Notes: generated by a model not told the origin, from the sequence alone. 64,000 nt of DNA from Glycomyces sp. TRM65418 (GCF_019710475.1 NZ_JAJFAX010000003.1:124001-188000); one strand, 5' to 3'; counted from the stretch's first letter, positions 43,461 through 52,451 are shown. Numbers and translations: made by a program.

Positions 43461-45358
43461 GCCGACGCTCGAGCGGTCGGGGCGGCACCCGTGGCCGCTG
43501 CGGACCGCTCACGGGCCGAAGGCTCTGTGGTGTGGTCGGTTCCCCAGTGCGCCAACAGCTTCCGATACAGGGGCGAGACCGCCCGCAGGTGCTCGTGGTC
43601 CCCGGCGGCGGCGGTGCGACCGTCCATGATGAGGAGACGGCGGGCGCGCATCGCCGAGCTGGCGCGGTGGGCGATGACGACGAGGGTGCCGCGGGCGGCG
43701 AAGGCCGCTTCGGCGCGGGCCTCGGCGGTGGGGTCGAGATGGCAGGTGGCCTCGTCGAGGACGGCGATGGGCGCGGGGGAGCAGTGGGCGCGGGCGAGCG
43801 CGAGGAGCTGGCGTTCTCCGGCCGAGAGCCGCTGCGGGTCCACGGCGGCGTCGAGCCCGCCGAGCCGGTCGACGAGGGGCGCGGCTCCTACGGCCGAGGC
43901 GGCGGCGGTCAGGTCGGCGTCCGTGGCGTCGGGGCGCAGGTAGCGGAGGTTCTCGCGGACGGTGCCGGTGAAGACGTAGGCCTCTTGGGGGATGAGGACG
44001 CGCCGTCTGGCGAGGTCGGCGGTGGTGAGCGCGGCGGCGTCGGTGCGGTCGGGGCCGTAGGCGACGGTGCCGGCGTCGGGGCGCAGGAGGCCGCAGAGGA
44101 GGCCGGCCAGTGTGGACTTGCCGATGCCGCTCGGGCCGATGACGGCCAAATGGTCGCCTTTGTGGACGGTAAGGTCGAGATCGGCGACGGCCGGCGCGGC
44201 GTGCGGGCCGTAGGCGAAGGTCAGGCCTTGGGCGGCGAGCGCGGGTTCGGGTGCGTCCGCCGGATCGGCGGCCGCGGCCCCTGCGGGCGCTCGGGCCGGG
44301 GCTGCCGTTTCGGCGGCGCTCGATGCGCGTCGGGCGGGATCTCCCTGCTCGCCCTCGCCCTCGCCCTCGCCTGAGTCGGGGCGGAGTCGCTCCGCTCGCC
44401 GATCGGGGTCGGCGCCCTCGTCCGCCGCGTCGCCGTCGAGGATGCGGGCCAAGGCGACACAGAGGCGCAGACCGCTGCCGCCGAGGCCGGTGACGAGGGC
44501 GGTGAGGGCGGGCTGGAGTCCGGTGAGGACGTACAGGAGCGCGCCGGTGAGCGCCCCGGCGGTGAGTCCGCGGTCGGCGAGCCAGGGTGCGGCGGCCAGG
44601 AGCGCCAGCAGCGGCATCCAGCCGCCGACGGCGAAGCACCCGGCCCGGAGGGCCGCGGCTCCGGCGAGGGCGCGCTCGGCGGCCCGGAGCCGTGCGACCG
44701 GTTCGGCGGCCAGCGCCGCGGCGTGGTCCTCGCCGCCGCATGCGGCGAGGTCGGGCACGGCGGCCGCGATTTGGCCGACCCGTTCGGCGAGGCGCTCGTC
44801 GGCCTCGGCCGCCTGCCAGTGCCGCTTGGCGGCGAAGCCGAGGGTGGCGATGAACGCGACGAGCCCCAGCAGGAACGGCGGCAGGATGATGAGCGCGAGC
44901 CGGGGGTCGAGGGCGAGCAGGCCGACGGTGACGCCGACGGCGGTGACGAGGCAGCCGCGCACGGCGAGGATCACGCCGGCATAGGCGTCGCGGGCGATCT
45001 CGACTTGGCGGGCGAGGCGGGAGACGGCTCCGGAGTCGGGGTCGCCGGCGACGGCGGCTCGGAGCGCGTGACGGATCACATGGCGCACCAGGCGGTCGCG
45101 GAACGATTCCACTGTGGTGCCGAGGCTGCCGTAGAGGCCGCGGGTGCCGATCGCGCCGAGGACGGCGGCGAGCATGAGCCCGCCGAGCCAGGCGGCGCCG
45201 GTCCACGGCCGGCCGGCGAGGAAGCCGTCGTCGAGGGCGCGCGCGACCATGAGCCCGAAGACGGCGGTGGGAAGGGTCTCGGGGATCGACCACAGCAGGA
45301 GCGCGACCAGCGCTCGGGGGCGCAGCCCGGATGCGGCGTAGCGAAGCAGCGGCCTCAT
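43439..45358 (-). CDS. ABC exporter (permease-ATPase fusion), lanthipeptide locus, second
   Basis: A 639-residue half-transporter: six membrane helices (about 15-310) and an ATPase domain (about 380-600) with Walker A GPSGIGKSTLAG, signature LSAGERQLLALARA and Walker B IAVLDEATCHLD. The linker between the domains (about 320-370) is unusual, with GEGEGEGEQGD and Ala/Pro-rich sequence. It probably forms a heterodimer with the exporter gene upstream, as RamA/RamB do, to export the modified peptide. The gap to that gene holds a tandem repeat. Confidence 0.85.
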   Translation of the reverse strand: MRPLLRYAASGLRPRALVALLLWSIPETLPTAVFGLMVARALDDGFLAGRPWTGAAWLGGLMLAAVLGAIGTRGLYGSLGTTVESFRDRLVRHVIRHALRAAVAGDPDSGAVSRLARQVEIARDAYAGVILAVRGCLVTAVGVTVGLLALDPRLALIILPPFLLGLVAFIATLGFAAKRHWQAAEADERLAERVGQIAAAVPDLAACGGEDHAAALAAEPVARLRAAERALAGAAALRAGCFAVGGWMPLLALLAAAPWLADRGLTAGALTGALLYVLTGLQPALTALVTGLGGSGLRLCVALARILDGDAADEGADPDRRAERLRPDSGEGEGEGEQGDPARRASSAAETAAPARAPAGAAAADPADAPEPALAAQGLTFAYGPHAAPAVADLDLTVHKGDHLAVIGPSGIGKSTLAGLLCGLLRPDAGTVAYGPDRTDAAALTTADLARRRVLIPQEAYVFTGTVRENLRYLRPDATDADLTAAASAVGAAPLVDRLGGLDAAVDPQRLSAGERQLLALARAHCSPAPIAVLDEATCHLDPTAEARAEAAFAARGTLVVIAHRASSAMRARRLLIMDGRTAAAGDHEHLRAVSPLYRKLLAHWGTDHTTEPSARERSAAATGAAPTARASAQIQPAS

Positions 45359-45474
45359 CGCGCCATCACCGCCCGATCCCGGTCTCGGGAACGTCGACCC
45401 GGGGCTGCCCCGATGCGACGGCGGCGCGGAGGCGCGACCGCGTCGGCAGGGGACTGATTCCCGGGGCCGGGTGC

Positions 45475-45698
45475 GTCGGTTCGCGGAAGCCCCCGGATCG
45501 ACGACGGCACGGCGGTGCGACGGCTTCGGCCATGCTCGGTACCTGCGGTCGGGCGTGGCGGTTTGCAGCGCCCTCCGGTTCGATGACGGCTCGGGGGTGC
45601 GGCGGTTGCGGTTTCGTCCCGCACCTGGGGTCGGGCGTGTCGGCGCGGAACGCCCCCCGGTTCGACAGTGACGCAGGGGTGCGACGATGCGGCGGCCG
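45475..45698. repeat. 82-bp tandem repeat, three copies, between the exporter genes
   Basis: Copies begin at 45475, 45557 and 45639 with an exact 82-base period; the third runs to the stop codon of the upstream exporter. Shared parts are the start GTCGGTTCGCGG, then CCCCGGTTCGAYGACGG, GGTGCGRCGG and a spacer ending GGTCGGGC. The first copy strongly resembles the repeat at 34656. Confidence 0.8.
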
Positions 45699-47357
45699 TC
45701 ATCGGTGGAAGACCTCCCGGTAGGCCGGTTCGGTCCACAGTGCCTGATGCTCGCCCGTGCCTCTCACCCGGCCTTCGTGGAGCCATATCACCACATCCGC
45801 CTGCTCTGCGACTTGCGCCTTGTGGGTCGCCACGATCCTCGTCCGTCCGCTCGCCGCCAGTGCTTCGGCGATGCGCAGCTCGCTCACCGCGTCCAGGGCC
45901 GCCGTGGCGTCGTCGAGGATCAGGAGGCGTTCGGCCCGCCAAGCCCGCGCCAGGCCTATCCGCTGCGCCTCGCCTCCGGACATCGGCACCGACTCCAGGG
46001 GGGTGTCGTACCCGCGCGGCAGCCGCTCCGCGAAGGCGTGCGCGCCGACCGCCGCCGCGGCGGCCAGCACCGCCGCTCTCGGTCTTCCCGGACCCATCGC
46101 GTCGGCCAGTGTCTCGCCGGCCAGTGTCGGCCGTTCCGTCGCGATGCCCACGCCGTCGCGCAACGCTGCGCGGGACAAGCGGTCCAGGCGCACGCCGTCG
46201 AGCAGGACTTCGCCTCGGTCCGGGTCGCGGAGCCGTGCCGCCACTGCCGCGAGGGCCGACTTGCCCGAGCCCGATGCGCCCACGACCGCCGCCACCGCCC
46301 CTCCGGGGACGATGAGGCTCACGTCTTCCAGAATCGGCCCGGCCTCGCCCTGCACGGTCACCGACCGCAGCTCCAGGCGTCCGTTCCCGGCGGGCAGTTC
46401 GCTCTCGCCGTATTCGACCACGGGCACCGCATGCACCTCCGCCAGCCGCGCCACCGCCGCCTTCGCCCGCGCCAGCGACCCGATCACGCCCGTCAGCGAC
46501 CCGAGCCCGGCGCCGATCATCGCGTACTGGACCGCGGCCAGCACCTCGCCGGCGCTCAGGTTCCCCGCGCCGACTTGGAAACCGGCCACCGCGAGCACGC
46601 CCACCGTCGCGAGCGGACCCGCGAACGCGGCTCGGCCTCCGGCCGCCGCCACCGCCTTCCAGCTCGCGCGGCCGTGCTCGGCCAGCGCCGGCAGTTCGGA
46701 CAGGACCCGGTCGGTCTCGGCGTCCTCGGTCCCCGCTGCGGCGATCGTGCGCCGCCCCCCGATGGCCTCGGTCAGCCGAGCCGCCATCCCGCCCTGCACG
46801 CGCTGGTACGCGATCGCCGCGGCCGCCGTCTGCTTCGCGAAGAGCCGCAACACCAGCGCCACCAGCACGAGCCCCACGGCGAACGCGATCGCGAGCGTCC
46901 AATGCAGCCACAGCAGCATCGCGAGGCCCCCGATCGGCGGCAGCACGGCCGCCGCCGCGCCCACCAGGCCCGGCCCGGCGTGGGCCGCGTCGGCGGTGCC
47001 TCCCGACGTGCGGGCGACCAGGTCGCCCGTCTCGAACTCGCGGATCCGGTGCGAGATGCCGAGCATCCGTCGCACCATGCCCGTCCGCAGCCACGCCGCC
47101 GCGTCGGCCGCGCACGTCGTCTCGGCGTACGCGTCCACGAGGTCGCTGACCACCCCGAGCAGGACCAGCGCCGCCGCGACGGCGATCCAGGTCCCCGCCC
47201 CGCGCCCGGCGACCGCGGTGTCCACCGCGTTCGCGAGCGCCAGCGGCAGCGCCAAGAGGCTCAGCATCCCGAGCAGCCCGGAGGCTCCCAGCAGGGGCAG
47301 TCGGCGTCGGGACCGGCGCACGACGGCGCCGAACGTGAGTCCCGGTGCGGTGGTCAT
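45699..47357 (-). CDS. ABC exporter (permease-ATPase fusion), lanthipeptide locus, first
   Basis: A 552-residue half-transporter with six membrane helices (about 20-290) and an ATPase domain with Walker A GASGSGKSALAA, signature MSGGEAQRIGLARA and Walker B LLILDDATAALD. It starts 69 bases after the precursor gene, beyond a strong hairpin. No peptidase C39 domain is present, so the leader must be cut by another protease. It is the partner of the second exporter. Confidence 0.87.
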   Translation of the reverse strand: MTTAPGLTFGAVVRRSRRRLPLLGASGLLGMLSLLALPLALANAVDTAVAGRGAGTWIAVAAALVLLGVVSDLVDAYAETTCAADAAAWLRTGMVRRMLGISHRIREFETGDLVARTSGGTADAAHAGPGLVGAAAAVLPPIGGLAMLLWLHWTLAIAFAVGLVLVALVLRLFAKQTAAAAIAYQRVQGGMAARLTEAIGGRRTIAAAGTEDAETDRVLSELPALAEHGRASWKAVAAAGGRAAFAGPLATVGVLAVAGFQVGAGNLSAGEVLAAVQYAMIGAGLGSLTGVIGSLARAKAAVARLAEVHAVPVVEYGESELPAGNGRLELRSVTVQGEAGPILEDVSLIVPGGAVAAVVGASGSGKSALAAVAARLRDPDRGEVLLDGVRLDRLSRAALRDGVGIATERPTLAGETLADAMGPGRPRAAVLAAAAAVGAHAFAERLPRGYDTPLESVPMSGGEAQRIGLARAWRAERLLILDDATAALDAVSELRIAEALAASGRTRIVATHKAQVAEQADVVIWLHEGRVRGTGEHQALWTEPAYREVFHR

Positions 47358-47377
47358 CGGCGGCTCCGTTCATCGGC

Positions 47378-47414
47378 CGCGGCCCCGGACGGCGAAATGC
47401 CGTCCGGGGCCGCG
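47378..47414 (-). terminator. Hairpin after the lanthipeptide precursor gene
   Basis: A perfect 16-bp stem (47378-47393 with 47399-47414) and a GAAAT-type 5-base loop lie 12 bases after the precursor stop and 20 bases before the exporter start. It is probably a partial terminator giving more precursor than exporter mRNA. Confidence 0.65.
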
Positions 47415-47426
47415 ACGGGGTCAGGC

Positions 47427-47573
47427 CTAGTGGCAGAGCAGCACGCTCAGGCTGCTCGTGCCGCCGCAGAGCGTGGCGCTCAGGTTGGAGGGGCAGGAGT
47501 GCCCGCTCGCGCTGCTCCCGGCCGTGTTGAGCTCGTTGTTGCCTTCCATGCCTTGCAGGTCGAGAAGAGCCAT
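47427..47573 (-). CDS. lanA: Class III lanthipeptide precursor (SapB-like), three-ring type
   Basis: A 48-residue precursor, too short for routine ORF calling. The leader starts MALLDLQGMEG and contains the L-D-L-Q motif that class III LanKC enzymes recognise. The core carries three Ser-x-x-Ser-x-x-x-Cys motifs: S20-S23-C27 (SSASGHSC), S29-S32-C36 (SNLSATLC) and S40-S43-C47 (SSLSVLLC). Each can become a labionin or lanthionine ring; SapB has two. The start has AAAGGAAG. It lies 20 bases after the LanKC gene. SapB-type peptides are surfactants that help aerial growth; that role here is inferred. Confidence 0.88.
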   Translation of the reverse strand: MALLDLQGMEGNNELNTAGSSASGHSCPSNLSATLCGGTSSLSVLLCH

Positions 47574-47593
47574 GATGACTTCCTTTCGTTGTT

Positions 47594-50179
47594 CTATCGG
47601 GAAACTGGGTTCACCAGCGCTCGAGGCGCCGGCGTCTGTGGGGCAGCGGTGCTGCCGATCAACGGGAGGCCCGCCCTCGGGTCGTCGCCGAGGGCCGCGG
47701 CGAGCGCGAGCAGGACGCCCGCGCTTCCCGTGGCGAGGTCCATCGAGAGCCGCAGCAGTCCGGTGCCGGGGAAGGCCATGCCTTCGCCGTACGGCAGGGC
47801 GTGCCAGGCGAGCGCCCGGACCTGTTCGCGGACCAGGGGGTCGTGGGCCGGGCGTTCGCTGCGCCCGGCGAGGTAGAGGAGGATCCCGGCGCGGCCGGTG
47901 AACAGGCCCGGCAGGATGTACATGGGCGAGCGCGCGGCCAGGGCGACCTGTTCGGCGGCCTCGGCGAACTCGGGGTCGGGCCGGTAGGCGAGGTACGCGT
48001 CGAGGGCGATGCCCAGGCCGACGCTGCCGGCCTCCAGATACGGCATGGTCCGCCAGCCCTCGTCGATCTCGCGGGACCCGTTGGAGCGGACGACGCTGCG
48101 GCCGAGGTCGGCCCGCAGGCCCGCGGCGGCGGCGTCGAGGAACGCGGTGTCGCCCGTGGCGTCGAAGGCCCGCATGAGCAGCATCGCCCGTCCGGCGCCG
48201 CCGCGCATGAGCCCGGCCCACGGATTGCGGCCGCCGCTGCTGGGGCCTCCGGCGGTCTCGGCGTCGAGGCGGTCGGCCACCAGCTCGGCGCAGGTCAGGC
48301 CGAGTTCGGTCAGGTCCGGTTCGTCCCGCGTCTCGGCCAGGTGCAGCAGGTTCAGGCCGATCCCGGACAGGCCGCCGAACAGGTCACCGCCGAGGGACTT
48401 CCAGTCCTCGCCGAGGACGACGTCCACCGTGTCCAGTGCCGCCTGGTGGTGCCCGAGCCGGTCGAGCGCGAAGGCCGCCCCCGACAGGCCGTCGTAGAGA
48501 CCGAGCCGCGAGCCCGCCGCGGGGTCGATCGAGCGCTGGACCAGCCAGCGCTCGAAGCGCTCCGACCGTTCGGCCCCGGCCGCCTGCAAGGCCACCAGGA
48601 CGCCCGCGGCGCCGTAGGCGAGCCCGAGCCCGCCGGACTCGAACTGCTGGATGTCCCCGGGGAAGAGCCGGTCGTCGCGTTCGGGCGTCGCGGCGGCGAC
48701 GATGGCGCGGCGGATCTCCTCGCGCATCGCCGGCCACGCGTCGGGGTCGGTGCGCGGTGCGTCGTAGTCGTACTCGGGCGGGGCGATCAGGTCGACCGCG
48801 TCGTCGAGCCATCCGTCCGGGACGGGAAAGCGCTCCTGGATGATCTGCGCGAAGTGGCGGGCCTTGAGCCGGTGCAGGCCCAGGAGGTTCGTCATCGGCA
48901 GGAACAGCGCCAGCTTCATGCACGCCAGCGAGTACCGGTCGGCCGTGGCCCCGGTCTGCGCCCGCGGCGCGGCGAAGCCCTGGTTGCCCAGGCCCGCGCG
49001 GCGTTCGGCGTCGACCTCCCCGGCCACCTCGAAGTCGAGCAGGTACGCCCGCCCGTCGGGCCGGATCATGACGTTGAACAGGTGCAGGTCCCCGTAGGAG
49101 AGGCCCCGCTCGTGGATCTGCTCCACGATGGCGGTGATCTGGGCGTGGACGTCCACGGCCCATTCGGTGAACGCGGCGTAGTCCGCGGCCGTGGCGTCGG
49201 CGTCCACGAGCGGGTAGCGGGTCACGACGGCCTTGCTGAGGACGTCGCCCTCCACATACTCCATCGCGAGGAACCGGTGCTCGCCCAGCCAGAACAGGCC
49301 GCGCTCCTCGGGCACGCCCGGGACGCCGGCGAGACGCCGCAGCACCTCGTGCTCGTGCTCGACGCGCTGGACCGCGTCGTGGCCCCACGTGTCCAGCCCC
49401 GCGTGCGGGCGGCCCTCCTTGAGCACCGCCTGCCGTCCCTCCGCGTCGCGGGCCAGGTAGATGCCGCCGCCGTTGGAGAAGTGCAGCACCCGCTCGATCG
49501 TGAAGGGGATCTCGTCGACCTTCACGGCGCCGCGCGCCTCCAGGTGCGGCCTCAGGAACGCCGGCAGCTCGACCCACTCGGGGACGTGGAACACCGGGTC
49601 GCGCCGGTCGGCCACGAGGCGGCCCTCGCCGTCCTCCAGCGCCGGGACCACTTCGCCGCGCTCGTCGGTGGTGTACCGGTTCGCGAAGGCCCCGTAGCGC
49701 ACGTGCAGCGGGCCCTTGCCCCAGCGCAGGTCGCTGAGGATGTACGGCCCCGCCTCGCCTTCCAGGAGCGTTCCCAGCTCCGTGAGGATCCGCTCGCAGG
49801 CGGCGTCGTCCTCGGGGTAGATCGTGACGAGTTTCCCCGAGTAGCCGCGCGGGGCGTACTTCGAGACGCGCACCAGCAGCGCCGAGGAGGAGCGCAGGAA
49901 CTTGAACTGGATGCCGCGCGGCACGCAGTAGTCCCACACCTTCTCGAGGACCCGCTCCGCGCCGTCCATCGTGGCGGACGCGTGGATCTTCCAGCCCTGC
50001 ATCGGCAGCGCCGTCGCCTCGTGGCGGACGGTCAGCCAGTCGTCGGACTCGGAGCGCCGCCAGCCCTCGGGGAGCGGGCGCTCGGCGACGGCGAACGACT
50101 CGCCTGCGGTCTCGGCCGAGTACATCGCGTCGTAGAACGCGGGATCGGCCATGCAGAAGGCCGCATACCTGTCGTCCAT
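47594..50179 (-). CDS. lanKC: Class III lanthionine synthetase LanKC (RamC/AmfT-like)
   Basis: An 861-residue three-domain enzyme. The N-terminal lyase part (1 to about 220), a kinase domain with the glycine loop SNGGGIYLA, K254 in AVLKEG, D364 and N369 in YGDLHLFN and D382 in LLDFEVAG, then a LanC-like cyclase (about 510-861). The cyclase lacks the Cys-Cys-His zinc ligands, as in class III. It phosphorylates Ser/Thr of the precursor, eliminates phosphate and forms the rings. The start is ATG 50179 with GGGAGG. It is the first gene of the operon. Confidence 0.93.
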   Translation of the reverse strand: MDDRYAAFCMADPAFYDAMYSAETAGESFAVAERPLPEGWRRSESDDWLTVRHEATALPMQGWKIHASATMDGAERVLEKVWDYCVPRGIQFKFLRSSSALLVRVSKYAPRGYSGKLVTIYPEDDAACERILTELGTLLEGEAGPYILSDLRWGKGPLHVRYGAFANRYTTDERGEVVPALEDGEGRLVADRRDPVFHVPEWVELPAFLRPHLEARGAVKVDEIPFTIERVLHFSNGGGIYLARDAEGRQAVLKEGRPHAGLDTWGHDAVQRVEHEHEVLRRLAGVPGVPEERGLFWLGEHRFLAMEYVEGDVLSKAVVTRYPLVDADATAADYAAFTEWAVDVHAQITAIVEQIHERGLSYGDLHLFNVMIRPDGRAYLLDFEVAGEVDAERRAGLGNQGFAAPRAQTGATADRYSLACMKLALFLPMTNLLGLHRLKARHFAQIIQERFPVPDGWLDDAVDLIAPPEYDYDAPRTDPDAWPAMREEIRRAIVAAATPERDDRLFPGDIQQFESGGLGLAYGAAGVLVALQAAGAERSERFERWLVQRSIDPAAGSRLGLYDGLSGAAFALDRLGHHQAALDTVDVVLGEDWKSLGGDLFGGLSGIGLNLLHLAETRDEPDLTELGLTCAELVADRLDAETAGGPSSGGRNPWAGLMRGGAGRAMLLMRAFDATGDTAFLDAAAAGLRADLGRSVVRSNGSREIDEGWRTMPYLEAGSVGLGIALDAYLAYRPDPEFAEAAEQVALAARSPMYILPGLFTGRAGILLYLAGRSERPAHDPLVREQVRALAWHALPYGEGMAFPGTGLLRLSMDLATGSAGVLLALAAALGDDPRAGLPLIGSTAAPQTPAPRALVNPVSR

Positions 50180-50527
50180 CCCTTGAACCTCCCAGAGCCG
50201 GTGCTGCACCTCATCGTGCAGGACTCGGAAGGTCCGAACTACCCTGTTTCATCACCGATCCGCCCGTGAAAAACCCATATCCGTGCATCCGCAAGGGTCT
50301 ACACGGGATAGTGGCGATCAAGGCGACCAGGACATGTTTAGGCATCTCGGCGAGTCGGTATCCGAGTACGTTTGTCCACTCGAAACTGCGGCCGCCGGAC
50401 AGGGCGGAGCGGCCGTCAGGGCTTCAACGGTCGAGCCGGCGGCCTCGCCCACGTCCGCCGCGGGGGCCGGCGCGCCGAGCGGGTGCGGGGTTGCTGTCCG
50501 CGGCGCGCGTTGATAGCGTCTGCCAGC
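50180..50527. promoter_or_regulatory. Divergent regulatory region of lanKC and the DUF2264 gene
   Basis: This stretch of 348 bases has no supported gene. Near lanKC it has a small inverted repeat TCGGA-AGG-TCCGA (50225-50237), a candidate activator site, but no clear -35/-10 for lanKC. The DUF2264 promoter is listed separately at 50491. The segment 50270-50380 is less GC-rich than its surroundings. Confidence 0.4.
50491..50519 (+). promoter_or_regulatory. Leaderless promoter of the DUF2264 gene
   Basis: TTGCTG (50491-50496), 17 bases, TAGCGT (50514-50519), then eight bases to GTG 50528. Confidence 0.6.
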
Positions 50528-52228
50528 GTGACAACTCCGCTTCGCACGTTCGGACCGCTCGACCACAGCCATGCGGGATGGGCCTCGGCCGCGCTCGCGA
50601 TCGGCAGGCCCGCCGCCGACCTCGCGGCCCGGGGACCCGAGGCCATGCCCGTCACCATGTCGAACCACACGCACGCCGAGAACTGGTTCGAGCTGCTGAC
50701 CCGGCCCCTGTGGGGCCTCGCCGCCGCCAAGGACGCCGTCCCCGACGACCTCTGGGCCGTACTCGCCGCCACGCTCGCCCGCGCCCTCGACCCCGCCGAC
50801 GCCTGGTACGTCGGCTCCGGCGGCGGCCAGCGCATCGTCGAGTCCGCCGCCGTCGGCTGGGCCCTCGCCCTCGCCCCCGAGAAGATCTGGGACCCCCTGG
50901 ACGGCACCGCCAAGGACAAGGTCGCCTCCTGGCTCTCGACCGCCTACACCGCGGACGTCGCCGACACCAACTGGCATTACTTCCCCGTCTTCGCCGGACA
51001 CGGCCTCAAACGCGTCGCCATCGAGCACGACCCCGCGATCGCGGCGGCCCACCTCGAACGCATGGGGGAGTTCCAACTCGGCAGCTCCGTCTTCGAAGAC
51101 GGCCCCGGCGGGCGCGTCGACTACTACAACCCCTTCGCGTTCCACACCTATGCGCTGCTGCACTTCAAGCTCAGCGGTGACGACCGGTACGTCGCCCATG
51201 CCGCCGCGTTCGCCCGCAAGTTCCGGTCCTGGTTCGCGGCCGACGGCGCGGCCGTCCCCTACGGGCGCAGCCTCGGCTACCGCTTCGCCCAAGGCTGCCT
51301 GTGGGGCGCGCTGGCCGCCGCCGACGTCGAGGCCGTGCCGTGGGCCGAGGCCGCCGGGTACAGCCGCCGCCACCTCCAGTGGTGGTGGGAGCGGCCGATC
51401 CTCGACCCCGAAGGCCGACTCACCGTCGGCTACGGCTACCCGAACGACGCCGTGGTCGAGCAGTACCTGACCGCCGGCTCCCCGTGGTGGGCCACGAAGA
51501 TCTTCGCCGGGCTGCTCACCGGAGCCGATCACCCCTTCTGGACCGTGGCCCCGGCGACGCCGGAGCCGGTGGTCGAGCCGCACCGGGCCGCGCGAGCGGT
51601 GCACGTGCGCGACCGGGACGGGCACGTCACGCGCCTGAACGGCCAGAAGTGGCACCCGTGGGCGCGCGGCGGGCAGGCGACGTACGGCAAGCTCGCCTAC
51701 TCCTCGCTCGCGGGCTTCTCGCACGCCACCGCCGGGCCCGGCCTGGAGGCCGCCGTGCCCGACGGGGCGCTGTTCCTGTCCGAGGACGGCCGCCACTGGC
51801 AGGGTCGCGAGGACTCCGACGAGGGCGTGATCGACGAGAAGGGCGTGCTCACCGTCTCGTGGCAGCCCTGGGCGGACGTCACGGTGACGACCTCGCTCGA
51901 AGCGGCCGTCGACGGCTGGCACGCCCGCGTCCACGTCATCGAGACCGAACGCACCCTTCACACCGGCGAAGGCGGCTGGTGCGTGCCCAAACTCGGGCAC
52001 GTGGCCGAGGTCGGGGACTCCAAGGCGGTGGTCGTCAGCCACGGGCTGCGCTCGGAGATCATCGACGGCGTCCCCGCCGACGAGGACGGCCGCGAGGCCG
52101 CCCTCATCGAGCCGATGCAGGGCACGCACGTGTACTGGCCCGCCACGGTGCTGCCGGTGCTCAGGAGCGTCCTCGAACCCGGCAAGCACGTCCTGAAGTC
52201 GATGATATATATCGGAACCGATGTGTAG
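50528..52228 (+). CDS. DUF2264 domain protein, probable glycan-acting enzyme
   Basis: A 566-residue cytoplasmic protein with no signal peptide. The N-terminal two thirds match the DUF2264 pattern (HTHAENWFELLTRPLWGLAA, then SLGYRFAQGCLWGALAAADV), an alpha/alpha-toroid type fold rich in Trp and His as in glycan lyases and hydrolases; the last third is a beta-rich domain. Activity is unproven. I chose GTG 50528 for its promoter spacing; a frame open to 50372 has no start signal. The last codons contain the AT-rich motif copy 2. Confidence 0.78.
   Translation: MTTPLRTFGPLDHSHAGWASAALAIGRPAADLAARGPEAMPVTMSNHTHAENWFELLTRPLWGLAAAKDAVPDDLWAVLAATLARALDPADAWYVGSGGGQRIVESAAVGWALALAPEKIWDPLDGTAKDKVASWLSTAYTADVADTNWHYFPVFAGHGLKRVAIEHDPAIAAAHLERMGEFQLGSSVFEDGPGGRVDYYNPFAFHTYALLHFKLSGDDRYVAHAAAFARKFRSWFAADGAAVPYGRSLGYRFAQGCLWGALAAADVEAVPWAEAAGYSRRHLQWWWERPILDPEGRLTVGYGYPNDAVVEQYLTAGSPWWATKIFAGLLTGADHPFWTVAPATPEPVVEPHRAARAVHVRDRDGHVTRLNGQKWHPWARGGQATYGKLAYSSLAGFSHATAGPGLEAAVPDGALFLSEDGRHWQGREDSDEGVIDEKGVLTVSWQPWADVTVTTSLEAAVDGWHARVHVIETERTLHTGEGGWCVPKLGHVAEVGDSKAVVVSHGLRSEIIDGVPADEDGREAALIEPMQGTHVYWPATVLPVLRSVLEPGKHVLKSMIYIGTDV
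52204..52224. repeat. AT-rich dispersed motif, copy 2
   Basis: GATATATATCG followed by GAACCGATGT at the 3' end of the DUF2264 gene; 18 of 21 bases match the copy inside hrpB. Confidence 0.5.
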
Positions 52229-52314
52229 CCTCGCGCTTCGCGACACGCGATCCCCCTCCGCGCAACGAAATAAGGCGCGCGGCTGACGCCGCGCCCTCAC
52301 CGAAGCACCTCCAG

Positions 52315-52349
52315 CGCCCCGCCGCGACCTTTCACCTCGCGGCGGGGCG
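52315..52349 (+). terminator. Terminator after the DUF2264 gene
   Basis: A perfect 13-bp stem, CGCCCCGCCGCGA with TCGCGGCGGGGCG, and a 9-base loop. Confidence 0.8.
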
Positions 52350-52451
52350 GTCTTCGCCCAGATGTCTTGAGCATTTCGCGTATTTCGGGCAATCTGACTG
52401 CGCCAGAACCACAACCGAGCATTGCTCGGCCCTCACGACAACTGGAGACCC

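Noticed and set aside
45475..45698. CRISPR-like or short ORF repeat array
   Set aside because: The spacer parts are also repeated and the unit is 82 bases, so it is a tandem repeat, not an array.
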